Assembly: GCF_021018805.1 (NCBI RefSeq)
Contig: NC_086283.1
Coordinates: 21,190,162 to 21,254,161 of the forward strand
Source: Prinia subflava
Lineage: Eukaryota; Chordata; Aves; Passeriformes; Cisticolidae
Direction of reading: 5' to 3'
Length of the DNA stretch: 64,000 nucleotides
Part shown: positions 23,001-35,100 of the stretch, piece after piece
Layout: each line of letters starts with the position of its first letter
Position numbering within the stretch: position 1 is the first letter of the stretch
Translations under genes and position numbers: made by a program
The notes under the pieces: generated by a model
Database searches by the model: none
The model's input: the letters and a program-made list of their open reading frames with translations, nothing else
What the model was told of the DNA's origin: nothing

Positions 23001-25981
23001 GGTGTGAAATCAGTGGAAAATGGTACAGAACTGTCTGTTGACTGAGGGTTTGGTACATCCAAGACACAAAAAGCTTTAATAAATCTCACCTGTTTATTTG
23101 AAGGGTTAGATGTTGGAATGTAAACTGCAGTTATGACTCAGTTCATAACTCTGTGGCTGGAGGATCCTGTAATCTGTTTATTTAAATCAGTTTCTAATGG
23201 TCTCTGAGCTCTGCTTTACTGGATTAAAGGCAGAGGCTACCGAGGAAAACAGGACTTTGGTTGGCAGGTGTAGTCCATGAGTGATTAAAATCCACTGCAA
23301 AAATGAGTTATTAAAGCAGAGCATGACCTCTCCTGAGTTTAGCTGGGTCAAACCTGTCATGCAAGGCTCAAGGGTTTACCAGAAGTTCAAATGATTTAAT
23401 CAAAATGCTCCACCCTGTCTTTATCTAAATTACAGATGTCAAATGCAACAATGAAAGTATTTTAACACGGAAGTGACCTTGGATACAGAAATCCACATAA
23501 TTAAAAAATGTGTCAAGGACCTGACACAGGTCTTCCCTTGCAGGTCATCAGGTCTGGCTTTAAAAATTTATCTTGCCATTGGAAGAGTCTTCACTGCAGT
23601 TGATGAACTGTTAGGAGAGCATGATGTGATGAGCCTGTGTATGGAAACGCTAGAGCTTTGGGATGACTTCAGCTGGATCTGGAAAGTTGGAAGTTTCAGA
23701 ACTCTTTCTGATAAGGTCGTTTGTGGGAACTGAGCTCCACTAAATAAAACAGGAGTACAGACTGATACTGAAAGAGGAGCAGACAGGAGTGGAAGCTGGG
23801 TCCTGCCAATCGTGCAGGAGGAAAAAGAATCACAAAATAACTCTTCTATGTACTTTCAAAGTGATGTAAATCAGTTGGTGGCCTCGTCATTGTGTATCCA
23901 CACGTGAGATCTGAAGGCAGTTCTCAACATGAGAAAGTAGATTATTATGAACTTCACTGATTTGTTAATGGACTAATAATTGTCTCCTCAGTTGCTTGCT
24001 ATAAATTCTTTAAGGGGTAGATTATTCAGAGCAAGAGTCTCCTTTGCCCAGCTCTGGCTGTGACTGAATAAATGTTCTGTGGGAGGCAGAACTTGGGCAA
24101 ACCTGACTTGTAATGCAGCTGGTGCTGAATTTAATAATGCACTGGATTGAGAGGATGAATAAGAGTTGAGAACAGAGGTAAAAATATGATTGAAAGATCA
24201 TCTTGTATTTTATCTGTTAATTCAAAGAAACAGTAATTTTTACAAATTGGTAATTACTGATTTTTCTATTGCCTGTTGACATAGAGAAGAAAGTAAACTC
24301 TGAAGTCAAAGCTGTGGCCTACAAGCATTTTACTCCAAATTCTAGCTGTCAATCTATTTCTTTATATAAGCCTGTTGAACTCTTAACATCCATTACCATT
24401 ACATAGTATAATTGTCTTGGAGAATAAAGTGAAAGCAGTCGGATGTCTGCTTATGCTTTTGAGCCCTTAATAATTTTATTTGCTTTATATTAGAAGCAAC
24501 TCTTGTGCAAAGATTAGGTAGATCATCTCTGTCCTCCTTTCCATTCAGAATTTTCAAAAACGCTTGGCTACAAAGGGTTCCCTCATCCCCTTTATTTTCC
24601 TACTGGATGATGGCAGGTTTCTTGTCCTTTGGTTCATTCTGTGTTATTGTGATGCATGTACTGCATTAAAATAACTTGTGACTGGTGACATATTTGCTTC
24701 CTAAGGCACCAAGTTGGATGTAGGTTGTTCCTGGCTGGCACTTGCGTTGTCTCAGCTGGTGGCCTCCTGTCTGGGACAAAAAAAGGCCCTGTCTTGGAAA
24801 TCTGTGATGGTGGGGCCCTTCTTTTCTGATATCTATCCAGAGGATTACATTCTCTGCCTGCGTAGATTGTGTAACAAGAGCATCAAGCTCCAGTTTTCGG
24901 TTAGGATGCTGTTGTGCGTTTGGTAACATTGATAATATTGGCAATAATGTTTGCCTTTCCCAAGCCAGGGCATGAGTTTCACACATAACAAATCAGTGTC
25001 TGGTTTAATGTGTTCATCAAAGTGCTGCCCTATCCAGGCCACCTCCTGTGTCCTCACAGTGAAATTCAGGGAGACCCAGGGTTGGGAACTGACTTGAGGA
25101 ACTGGCCACCTTGCTGCTGGCCCGGGAGGAACCTGGGCCTCAGCCTGGCTGAGTTCCTGAGCACCACTCTGGACAAAGCCAAGGAGCAGGAGCGCGTCCC
25201 AAGGTCCAGAAGCTAACATTGGTTATATCCCAGGGAAACAACCCTTATATGTTCTTAAAAATACAGATTCCAGCCTTCAGGGGGTGTCACAGCAGTGGAA
25301 GCTTTCTCAGCCTGGGACATGCGTGTCCCTCCTCTGTTAAACTGGAGCGTTTGTTAAACTGGGTGGGCAGCACCAGGGCTGCCCAAAGCCTGCCCTTTGA
25401 GGCTTTCAAAAAGAAGACCCAAACTGGTCTTTGGTCCTTGGTCCTTGTGACTTTGCAGCTGGAAGTGCCAGTCCTGACAGCAGAAGGACTGGCTCTTGTG
25501 CAGTACAGGAATTGCTGAAGTTGGAGACAGTGGAAACTTTACTTGTGTCAAGCAGTCACCTTGATTTTTTACCAGATGGCATCTGTTTTTTTGTTCTTAG
25601 GGATGGGAAACAGACTGGCTGATATTGGAGCTGCTGATGTTTCTCTGTTTCACCTAATACCTCTAATTCATTCATTTTTTTAAGGGAGCAACTTTCTTCC
25701 AAAGTAGAACCTCATGGGTTTAGCAATGTCATGGAATATTTATTTATTAATGAAAAGCCGTCATTGTTGTTCCAAATGTCCAGTTCACCTGTTCAGCTTG
25801 AATCTGTCACAACACTGATTGGAAGAGGGTTTTTTGGAAAGTCAGGAAGAGTGTTGGTAAAAGATTCTGTAGAGAAAACGTGTCAATCCTCAGCATTATC
25901 ACAGGCACAAATGAGACCTGTGTATCCTGCAAGTGTTATAATTTCCATTCCAGCTTTCATAGTATCTCCTTTTCCTTTCAG

Positions 25982-26128
25982 ATGAATCTTCGTTCTGTAT
26001 TTACTGTAGAGCAACAAAGGATATTACAGCGTTACTATGAAAATGGAATGACAAATCAAAGTAAAAATTGCTTTCAGCTCATATTACAGTGTGCACAAGA
26101 AACTAAACTGGATTTCAGCGTGGTCAGG
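25982..26128 (+). CDS. HDX: HDX coding exon 2: start codon and first part of homeodomain 1 (residues 1-49)
   Basis: The acceptor 'cctttcag' directly precedes ATG, and the donor is AGG|gtgagt. The 147 bp encode 49 codons in phase 0, starting MNLRSVFTVEQQ and ending DFSVVR. Visible helix features are Phe7 and Leu15 in helix 1, the turn NGMT (21-24), and Ala38 and Val47/48 before the recognition helix. By eye the helix 1-helix 2 stretch is about four residues longer than a canonical 60-residue homeodomain. An alternative acceptor at 'ccattccag' near 25953 would add a short leader without changing the protein start. Confidence 0.96.
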
Positions 26129-29100
26129 GTGAGTACTGGGGCCTTCCAAATTTGTTAAGAATACACATTCATTGATTTACATAAAATATAGAGAGGTCTG
26201 AAGTCTCTAACTTTATCTTTATCTTAAATCAGACTTCAGTGTGTGTGTGTGACATTCATTTTTACCCACTGAGCCTATATAGAGTTTGTTTTCACTGAAA
26301 TATCTTCACATGACTGTTGAATTTAGTAGGGGCCTGGGTTGCACAAGCAGTCATTTTTGTTCTTTGTCTTTTGTTCGGATTTTTAAAATTATTTTTCATA
26401 AAATTATATGTTGGTTTGCCCTGTAGAAACTATATATACTGTATTGTATCAAAGCAAGGTCATGTTATCAAGAAACTATTTTTAAGCTAAATAAGTTTCT
26501 ATAAATTAATATATTAGAGGGAAACAATTGTGACACTATTTCTTTTTATGCACTCTGTCACACTTGTATTCCACATCACAGTTATAAATATTGTGGTCCC
26601 TTGTGTTTATTTACAGTGAGGACATTCTTTTCTTATAAAACAAGAATGTCCCAGTGCTAACAGGAGCTCTTCCAGAGTCTATGAATTCCGTGGGAAGGGA
26701 AATAATAATCCGTTTGTGAAACACTAGACAACAAGATGGCTGTTGTCTGAGAGCAGAAATAGAAATCCTGAGGCATTAGATGGAAAAATAACAAAGGGTA
26801 GTGGAGCTCCCAGGAGCTGCTGTGACACTGGACACTGAGGAGGAGCTAGTGGGACCAGTCTAGTTTTTAATTGGTTTAACAGTGGCACACTGACAATAAC
26901 AACCCTGTTCCCAAATCTTACCTGGATTCTGCTCCCTCAGAACACTCTTAAAAGCTAATTTCTCAGTTCCGGGTGGTAGAAGCTGTGAAAGTCAGCCAGG
27001 GATTCTGGCTACTGGGGCAGGCAGGCAGTTGTAACAGGAATCTGGATGCTGATGGTGCAGGCAGGGCTGGTTTGCTATTTTTGTGCTGATTGAATGTCCT
27101 AGAGGAGGCAGCCCAGTTCCCCTCTCCTTGCAGTTCTCTCCATCTTCATGTTTCCTCTCCCTCTCCATTTCCCTTCCCGCAATCAAGTATCTTTCCTTCT
27201 GTTTTCTTCCCTTGCTGAGCCCTGATTTGCAGCACTTAAACTTTTTCTTACTTAGGAAGTGCAATGGAAACAGAACCAGTGTTTGTCCTGCATTTGTCAT
27301 ATTTTAGCACGATCTTACTTTTCTCTTCTTTACACCTCTCATTTCTGCTTCTCCTAATGCCCCCTTTTTTTCTTTTTTTTTCCTATAAACCTCTTGGTCA
27401 GTGATCAGTTCTTTGCAAAATGATACTTGAGTTGCAGCTGGCACTTTCAGATAGGATTATAGTAGGCACATGAATTCCTTAAATACAATTGGTCAGGAGA
27501 ATGGGACTCTCAGCAGAGGCAAAGCTAACCAGTAACTGACATTTTACTGCATGTTACAAATGGTGCCTCAAATTAGACATTTTGTAAAGTCTGACAAAAA
27601 AAAAAATAGTAGAGTGGAACTGTGTATGGGAGGGGTGTTTGTTTTCCTTTAAGAAATCAGTAATGGTGGGGCCAAAAAATAAATCTTGAGGGTAACTGCA
27701 AGACAGGAGGCATGGGAGTCTCAGGATTTTTGAGAAGCTGGGGTTTTGGAATTGAGGGGGTTGTCCTGTGTGTGAGTTGTGGATCCCAAGGAGGAGAGGC
27801 CTGGATTTTTACCCTGTATTGTTTAGACCTGTGTTTCCACTCTGTCATGTTCACTGCATAATCAGTACATGATTTATATATTTGTAAACTTAGATCTCAA
27901 CTCGAACACTTAACATGTCATCAGATCTGCTTAAAAATGGAATTGCTAATTTTTTTATGCCTCTTTGACGCCTTGCTTTGTGTTTGTGGTTGTTGCTGCC
28001 ATTGTTTGCAGACGTGGGTTGGCAACAAGCGGCGGAAGATGAGCAGCAAGAGCGCCGTGGAATCTGGGGGCACCCCACCAGGTACTGCCCCTGCCACTCC
28101 CTCCATGCCCCCCGAAGCAGCAGTGAGAAATGTGGTAAATATTGCTCGATCCCAAAGCCAGCAATCCTCTTGGACCTCTTCTAACAACGACGTGATAGTG
28201 ACTGGTATCTACAGCCCTGCCAGCTCGTCGGGCCGGCCCGGAGCCGCCAAGCACACAAACGCCTCTGTGGCAGAGCTACACAAAACCTCCATCCCACGGC
28301 TTTCGGGCAAGAACGACGCAGACTTCCAGCAGCAGCACATCCCTCTGGGACGGCAAGTACCCCACTGTAAGAACGCTTCCCTCTTAGTGGGAGAAAAGAC
28401 CATTATTCTCTCCAGGCAAACGAGCGTGCTCAATTCTGCAAACTCCATCTACAGTCACACGAAGAAAAGCTACGGCGGCTCCTCGGTGCAGACGGCGGAG
28501 CTGGTGTTACCTCAGAAACCCATGATTTGCCACAGGCCCTGTAAGGCCGAGCCCTTGGGGTGCCAGCGCTTGCAGAAGCCCGAGCACGCGGGCCTGGCGT
28601 CACACATGCCCCCCAGGCCGAGGGCTCACCCCAGGGATGCCGCGTGTGGCACCCAGAACCTGGAGATCCGCGAGGTGTTCTCGCTGGCGGTCACAGACCA
28701 GCCCCAGCGGCTCGTGGCAGGGAGCACGACGCAGAAACATCCCTCCCTGGAGGGCAGCTGCCTGTCCATCGCGATGGAGACGGGCGACGTGGACGATGAG
28801 TACGCCCGGGAGGAGGAGCTGGCCTCCATGGGAGCGCAGATCCAGAGCTACTCCAGATACTGTGAGGGCAGCGGCTCCAGCCGCGGGTACAACCAAAGCG
28901 CGGCCGCGGCCGGGCCGGGCCACAGTGGGGGCTGTGGGGCACAGCTGGGCAGTGCCAGGGACGTGCCTGACAATCTCCTCTACCACAGCAGAGAGTTCCA
29001 CCTGCCTGCACGGACCTCGTTGCACGCGACATCCAGCACGATTTATAATGCTGCAAACGCAGCCAGAAGTACCTTTTCTCCTCATTTCACATCTTCAAGT

Positions 29101-32100
29101 CAACTGAGGCTGTCACAAAACCAAAATAATTACCAGGTAATCCATTGTTTGTCTCTGTCTTCAGACCTCAAAGCCGAGGTTGTAGCTAAACACTGTTTCC
29201 TTCCGTTGGTAGCTATTAAGCAGTAGGTTCACCTTTCTGCAGGCTGTGCTCCTTTTATGCCTTTTGGTGGAGACAAGTCCTTCTCAAACCCAGTGCAGGC
29301 AGCACTGCTTTGGGTAGCACTTCTGCCTGTCCAACTGAGCCCTTGGTAGCCATGTATTGAAGATCAATGAGGATTGGCTAAATTTTGGCTGCAGGAGAAT
29401 CATACCTGCAAGCTGGTGGTTGCTCAAGCCTGTGTTTTCCTGCCCTGGCTTTCCATCACAGGCCATGCCACTCGGTGGGTGTTCCTCCAGACACACATCA
29501 CACGTGGCACAAGACATGGTTTCATGCTGACATGTATGCATTTGCTCACCCCATTGATGTCAGCCTGGAATCTTGTACCCCCTGTGCAGGTGGCAGTCTC
29601 TGGACCTGCATTCTGTCAGGGATTAAGGTCCCCTGTCAGGGAGTTAACTCAGATTCCTTTCCAACAGCATCTAATTCAAATAATCAGTTTTACGTTCAAT
29701 CCCTTTATTCCTCTTCCTGTACTAAAATCCCTTTAGCGATACTGAGGGGAAATTAAATGCAGATCATTGAAGAGCTAAAAGATGTTTAGAAGGAACTACA
29801 ACACTTGACACATTTTTTTAGGTTTTGCTATTACAAGGGGAGAGATACTTATGCAGGAAACATCCAAATTGATATTTTTCTTGGATTTTTACACCATCTG
29901 GCATGAGATAGCCTGGAGACACTGAGGTAAAAGTCTTTTAAGGCTGAGAGGATGTGATTTTCTGTGTGTCACCTGCATGCATTTGCCTGTTACTGCCTTT
30001 TTATTTTATCCTGAAAATAAACCATGTCGACAGCATATCAGCTTTTCCTGTGCTTTGCTCACCAGGATAGAGAAAAAGACTTGGTGAGTCATGGGGTTTT
30101 TTTAGTTTTTTTTAGTTTTGCTTTTCTTTTTTTCCTGACTTGTTCCTATCTCATGTGACCATTTGAAAGAAAGCTTCTGAGTCCAAGTCAGTGCCACTTT
30201 TCACCTAAATTATTACTTTTCTAGATAAACCAGAGGTTTGATGAACAGAGAGTAAATGTAGGGTGTAGGTGGCACATCAGATGAGCTGTTCTCTCCTTTC
30301 CTCTCACACGGTCTCTCAGTGTTTGCTGTTACTTTTCTTACTTGGTTATAGAATTCCTGAAAGGCTGTTTACTTTTGCCATCCCAGTTTCCCAGGAGAAG
30401 AAAAGCTGTAAATGTGCAGATTGGTCCAATAAAGGGTTGGTAAAAGTGCTTACTATTGAGTTATGGACATTTTTTAAGTTTCATGAAGGGAAATCCGTTA
30501 CTGATGCCTCCATCAGCTGTATGCTCATGGTGCTTTATTTCACTCTGGAAAAAGCATCAGAGAGATTGATTTCTTCTATTTTTAATTTTTTAAAATGAAA
30601 TTCAGAATAACGTTGTTTTGGGGTTTTATGGAGTAGGAACTGAGTCTTTCTGAAGAGCTGTAACAGTTTGATGGTAGATGATATTTTATCTGTCTGTGTG
30701 GTGTTTTATGAATCACAGTAAGATCTCTGGAACTTTGTTTTGGGTTTTTATTTACTTTCTCCCTTGTAACAACATACCTGTTTTTTTTGGTAAGTGAGGA
30801 ATTCATCTGTACCCCAGCTGACCTCCATGCCTGTCTCAGACATCCTGTTCTTTGGATTTGGAATGTGAATGGAGGGAGCCTCTGTTTCCTGTCATATTCT
30901 TTGACATTCCAGAGTTTTAAACCTTGGAAAAGCTAAACAGGATGCTGTTAATTCCCTTATTGCTATGAGCATGCACCCTGTGAACTTCTGAGGTGACACT
31001 TTTGGGTATTAGAGATTTTCTAAGGTGCTGTCTTGAATCCTTTTAGGCTTGCACAGGATGACACTTCATTTTTCTTTTGTAGTCAGTTTATGTTAATTTT
31101 ATTGCCTATGTTTAGCTAATTTATCCATCAGCACAGAGATGAAGATCCTTAAACTTGGGGAAATCTTCTTGAATTTAAAAATAGATTAAACCTGAGCTAA
31201 ATGATTATTGGAGTAGTTGAACATTCAAGCAGATGCTTCTTCAAAGTCAGGACTGTGTGATTCATGTTTTGATGAAGTAATTACTGTCATATATTGGTGG
31301 GGTATCTAATTAGCAATTAGTTATAGCTTCCTTACTGGTTCAATTAATCAAATTCAAGTTAGTGTAACTTAAGACTAAATTTAATTAAGTGATCAATTTT
31401 AATGCCTGAGCAGTTTCAGTAAACAAATTCTTCAGCCTACTTGCTTGTCTTGGTTTGACTCTGAGTGTGTTGAAGTGGAGAGATTATCTGTCCTGTCCTC
31501 CAGGTTGAATAGGGATTTAGTCTTGGTTCCTTTCCCCGACCCTAAGGGACAAGAACACTGTTGAGAATGTGTATATTTTTATTTACTTTTTTCCCAAGCC
31601 CAGCCCTTGTGCCTGTTTGACAAAGGCAGCTCAGAACAGTGCCATGTATGTTGTCTTTCAGGGACTTCTCTTGAGGTGACCCCATTCTCTTGGTTTTGAC
31701 CCCATTGTTTTCAGCACTGTGTGCATTTGTCTTCCCAGCAACCCTTAATGCTCTGCCAGGTAGATTTTGCTTTATTCCCCTAGCAAAGCACTTTTTTTTT
31801 GTAGCTCTCTTCAAATTAGTGAAGAGGAGCCACCTGGGTAGTTCCTCAGGGTGCCTTTCCAGTGGATTCTGTTGTAACAGACATTACAACAGGGTTGTAA
31901 TAGACATTAACTTTTCTATACAGAATTTCTAAAATGTATGTGTGCAGTGAAGAAATTAATATTTTGGACTCAAAACCTGATGCAGGCTGGCCCTTGGGAG
32001 GGGAGGTGCTCCTTTCTAGCCCCCCTCAACCCTCTTTGTGCTGTAATGCAAAAGTGCCTGACCTTGGGTGAGCTCCAAGGGCTTCCAGCTAAAAGCTTGA

Positions 32101-35100
32101 AGAATAAAAGTGTTTTACATGCTTGTGCAGCAGACACATGTAGCAGGGCTGCTGTGCTTGTTGTGCTATCCTGCAAGAGCCATCAGTGGAGCACTTTGCA
32201 AATGCGAAAACTCTCAGTGCCATTTGGTTCAGTCAGCAGAAGAACACAGGTTTTTTCCTCACATACCTGTGTGTAATGACTTGAGGTGATTGAGCTGTGT
32301 TTAGTCTCTCAAGCATTGCTTGCCTGCAGCAGAAGATGAACATTGAATCTTAAATAAGCCTAAAATATTCCAGGCTATGCCACTCCTCAGATGATTAGGA
32401 AAAACACTCCAAGATTTTTATTTTCTGAAGTCTGACCTCTGAGAATGATGAAACAATAGGAATGGAAGCATCTCTTCTTTGCCTTCACTCTCCTTCCCCT
32501 TCCTTCTCCATACTGATGTCCATAATTTTTCTGCTGGTACTCAAATCTAACATCAGACATTGAACAGCTCAGTGACAAGCATGAGAGCAGTTTTTTCTGG
32601 AAGTTGAAGTTACATAATTGAAAAAGATGTGAGGGCAGCTCAGTCCTCAGCCCCTGTCTGACTCCAGTCTGCTCGTCCTGCCAGTTTGGGACAGATGGAG
32701 AGGCAAACTGCTGTTGTGAAATACAAGTCTTGGGGTACCAAAAGTACAGAAATACCCAAGTTGTCACTGTCATATCTTGCCCTTACCCAAAGCAACCGTG
32801 TTTTATTCTTGGTGGTAAAGGTGAGTGTGGCTTTGGTTTTGAATCCTAACCTGTTTACAGACATTACTGTCAGAATAGAATGCACAGTGCTGAAGTCTCA
32901 GTATTGACTCTCACAGCAACCTTAGCTGCTCTTGTTCTGATCTGTTTTCTCCTTCCCCTCTGCAGATTTCAGGAAACCTTACTGTGCCTTGGATTACAGG
33001 TTGTTCCAGAAAAAGAGCAGTAAGTACATTTCCATTTAAGCATCTAATGCGTCAAGTGAAGCAATGAAAAATTGAAAAAAGGCATTTTTGAAAATGCCAG
33101 TTCTGTTTACCTTGGGTGGATTTTTTCCCTTTTTCTTTTGATACAAACATTATCTGCAGGTGCAGTGTTTCAGTTGAGGTGAAGTTGATGTCTGTCTTTA
33201 AATGCAGGTCAAGGTCATAGTCCAGTGTGAGGTGATGCCCAGGTAGGAATCATGCTCTTAGCTCAGATACAATATGTGAATTCATAAGGACTGAGAATTT
33301 GGAGCTCAGAATATATTTTTTGTATTGAAAGTGAAGTGCTTGTTAATTGAGGCAACTGAATGTTTAAGAGAGTAACTGCCTCTGCAGCTTCTCTGCACAT
33401 GCACAGAATTAGTCAGTGCTGGCTGCAGGAACTTGATCAAGTCTAATTTTATCCACATAAATGTCATTTCACATTAGCAAATTCCAGTTTGGTGTCCTCA
33501 ATTCACAGACAACTCCAAACCATAACACAAGGTATGAAACAGCTTTTGTCAGGGAAAAAAAACAACTTCTGCCCAGCTTTTTTGTTTAGTTACTGCTCAG
33601 CATTTCCAGCTTGTCTTCGAAGAGGTTCTGCCTCCTTACCGGGAAATCCAGCCTCAGGTGGGATGGTACAGCCAGGCTCTCCAGGGGCTGCTCTATCACT
33701 CTAGCTCTGCTAGAGGCAACAACTGGAAAGTGTCTGTCTTGGTAACCAAACTCCCCAGTCTGTGGAGCTGGCAATGCCCTGGCAGTGTCCTGGCAGTGGC
33801 TGCTGTGTTGGCAACGACGTCTAGGCAATGGAAGAGCCTTTTCTTGCTATCTCCTGCTGTAACCAGAACTGTTTCCTTTCATTATTTTCTGTTCTTTAGT
33901 CTTCAAAAGGTGCGAGTGTGGCAGTGTTCCTGTATAAGTAAGGAATCTAAGGACCATCACATTAATGGTGTTTTCTCTCAGACTTTTTCTAGGTCTCAGC
34001 TGAAGCACTTCCACTTTCTGCAGAGTTTGGTACAATCACTTGCTTCTTTTTATACAGAGAGCACTTTATAAGAGCATCTCCCAGAGGAATTGGTACTTTT
34101 ATACAAATCCTGTTGTGCTCAATCCATCTTTTTTTTTTCCTAAGTGCTAATTCTCTTGAGGAGGCTTTTTAAAATGCAACTCTTTTCTGGAAGGCTCATC
34201 CCCTCTATCACTTAATGACCTTTTAGAGCATCTCACCAAGGAGCTGAGGAGTGTCCTTGGATAGTTTCACAGCTAAGTGAGGAGGTTTTCCCCCTCCTTC
34301 CCAGTACCTTGCCACCCTATTCATAGCCAATATCCATTTGTAAGGTAACCCAGGTTGGGTGTGTGACCTGTCAGGTACAAATTCAGCTGCTGAGGTTGTT
34401 TTTAGTGTTCAGTGCTGTTCTGGGGCTCAGGTGAGTGGCAGAGCCAGCTCAGATTTGGCAGTGGGAGCACTGGGCTAGGAATGGGGTAATATTGGCCCCT
34501 GCCTGCAGCACTGTGAAGGTGCTTGGGCATTGTGGTCATGCTGGATACCTGACTCCAGCTGTAGAAGGCATTTCTGGAGTAAATTTTAAACTTTCAAGGG
34601 TGTGGAGGTGCATATTTATTAATCTTAGAGTCTTTAAGGTTTGAAAATACCTTTAAGAACATTGAGTACAACTGTCAGCCCAGCATTAGCAGGGTCACCA
34701 CTAAACCATGGTCCACAAGGACCATGTCTACATGTTTTTTGAACACTTCCAGGGATGATGATGCCACCCCTGTCCTGGGCAACCTCCTCCAATGTTCTAC
34801 AACCCTTTCAGTATTTCCTGATATCCAACCTGAATCGCCTCTGACACAAAATGAGGCCGTTCCTTCTCCTAACCCTGTTTCCTGGGAACAGAGCCTGATC
34901 CACCTCAACTGCGCCCTCCTGTCAGGGAGTTGTGCAGAGCCAGAAGGTCCCCTCTGAGCCTCCTTTTCTCCCAGCTGAGCCCCTTTCTCATCTCTCTCCT
35001 GGTGCTCCAGATCCTTCCCCAGCTCCGTTCCCTTCTCTGTCTCCAGCCTCTCAATGTCTTTCCTTCCATTAAGGATGGTTATTAAGGAATTCCTTTTCCT

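Larger units (their letters stand above)
18506..25981 (+). other. HDX: HDX intron 1 (about 7.5 kb)
   Basis: The donor gtaagc is at 18506 and the acceptor is the pyrimidine-rich 'cttttcctttcag' ending at 25981. The first 400 bp belong to the CpG island. They are followed by three CR1 pieces (18929-19608). The rest is AT-rich and without exons. Around 19990-20250 lies a patch with an octamer ATTTGCAT (20022-20029) and several TAAT cores that could be an enhancer. Confidence 0.8.

Noticed and set aside
27937..28011. Upstream in-frame extension of exon 3
   Set aside because: The open frame runs into intron 2, but the acceptor at 28010-28011 joins exactly to the homeodomain recognition helix, so the extra codons are intronic.
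28600..29107. Overlapping frames of 121-161 codons on both strands inside exon 3
   Set aside because: They are shadows of the GC-rich part of the HDX coding exon, whose own frame matches the known protein.
33771..33800. Three near copies of 'ctggcagtg'
   Set aside because: Too short and imperfect to call a minisatellite with meaning.
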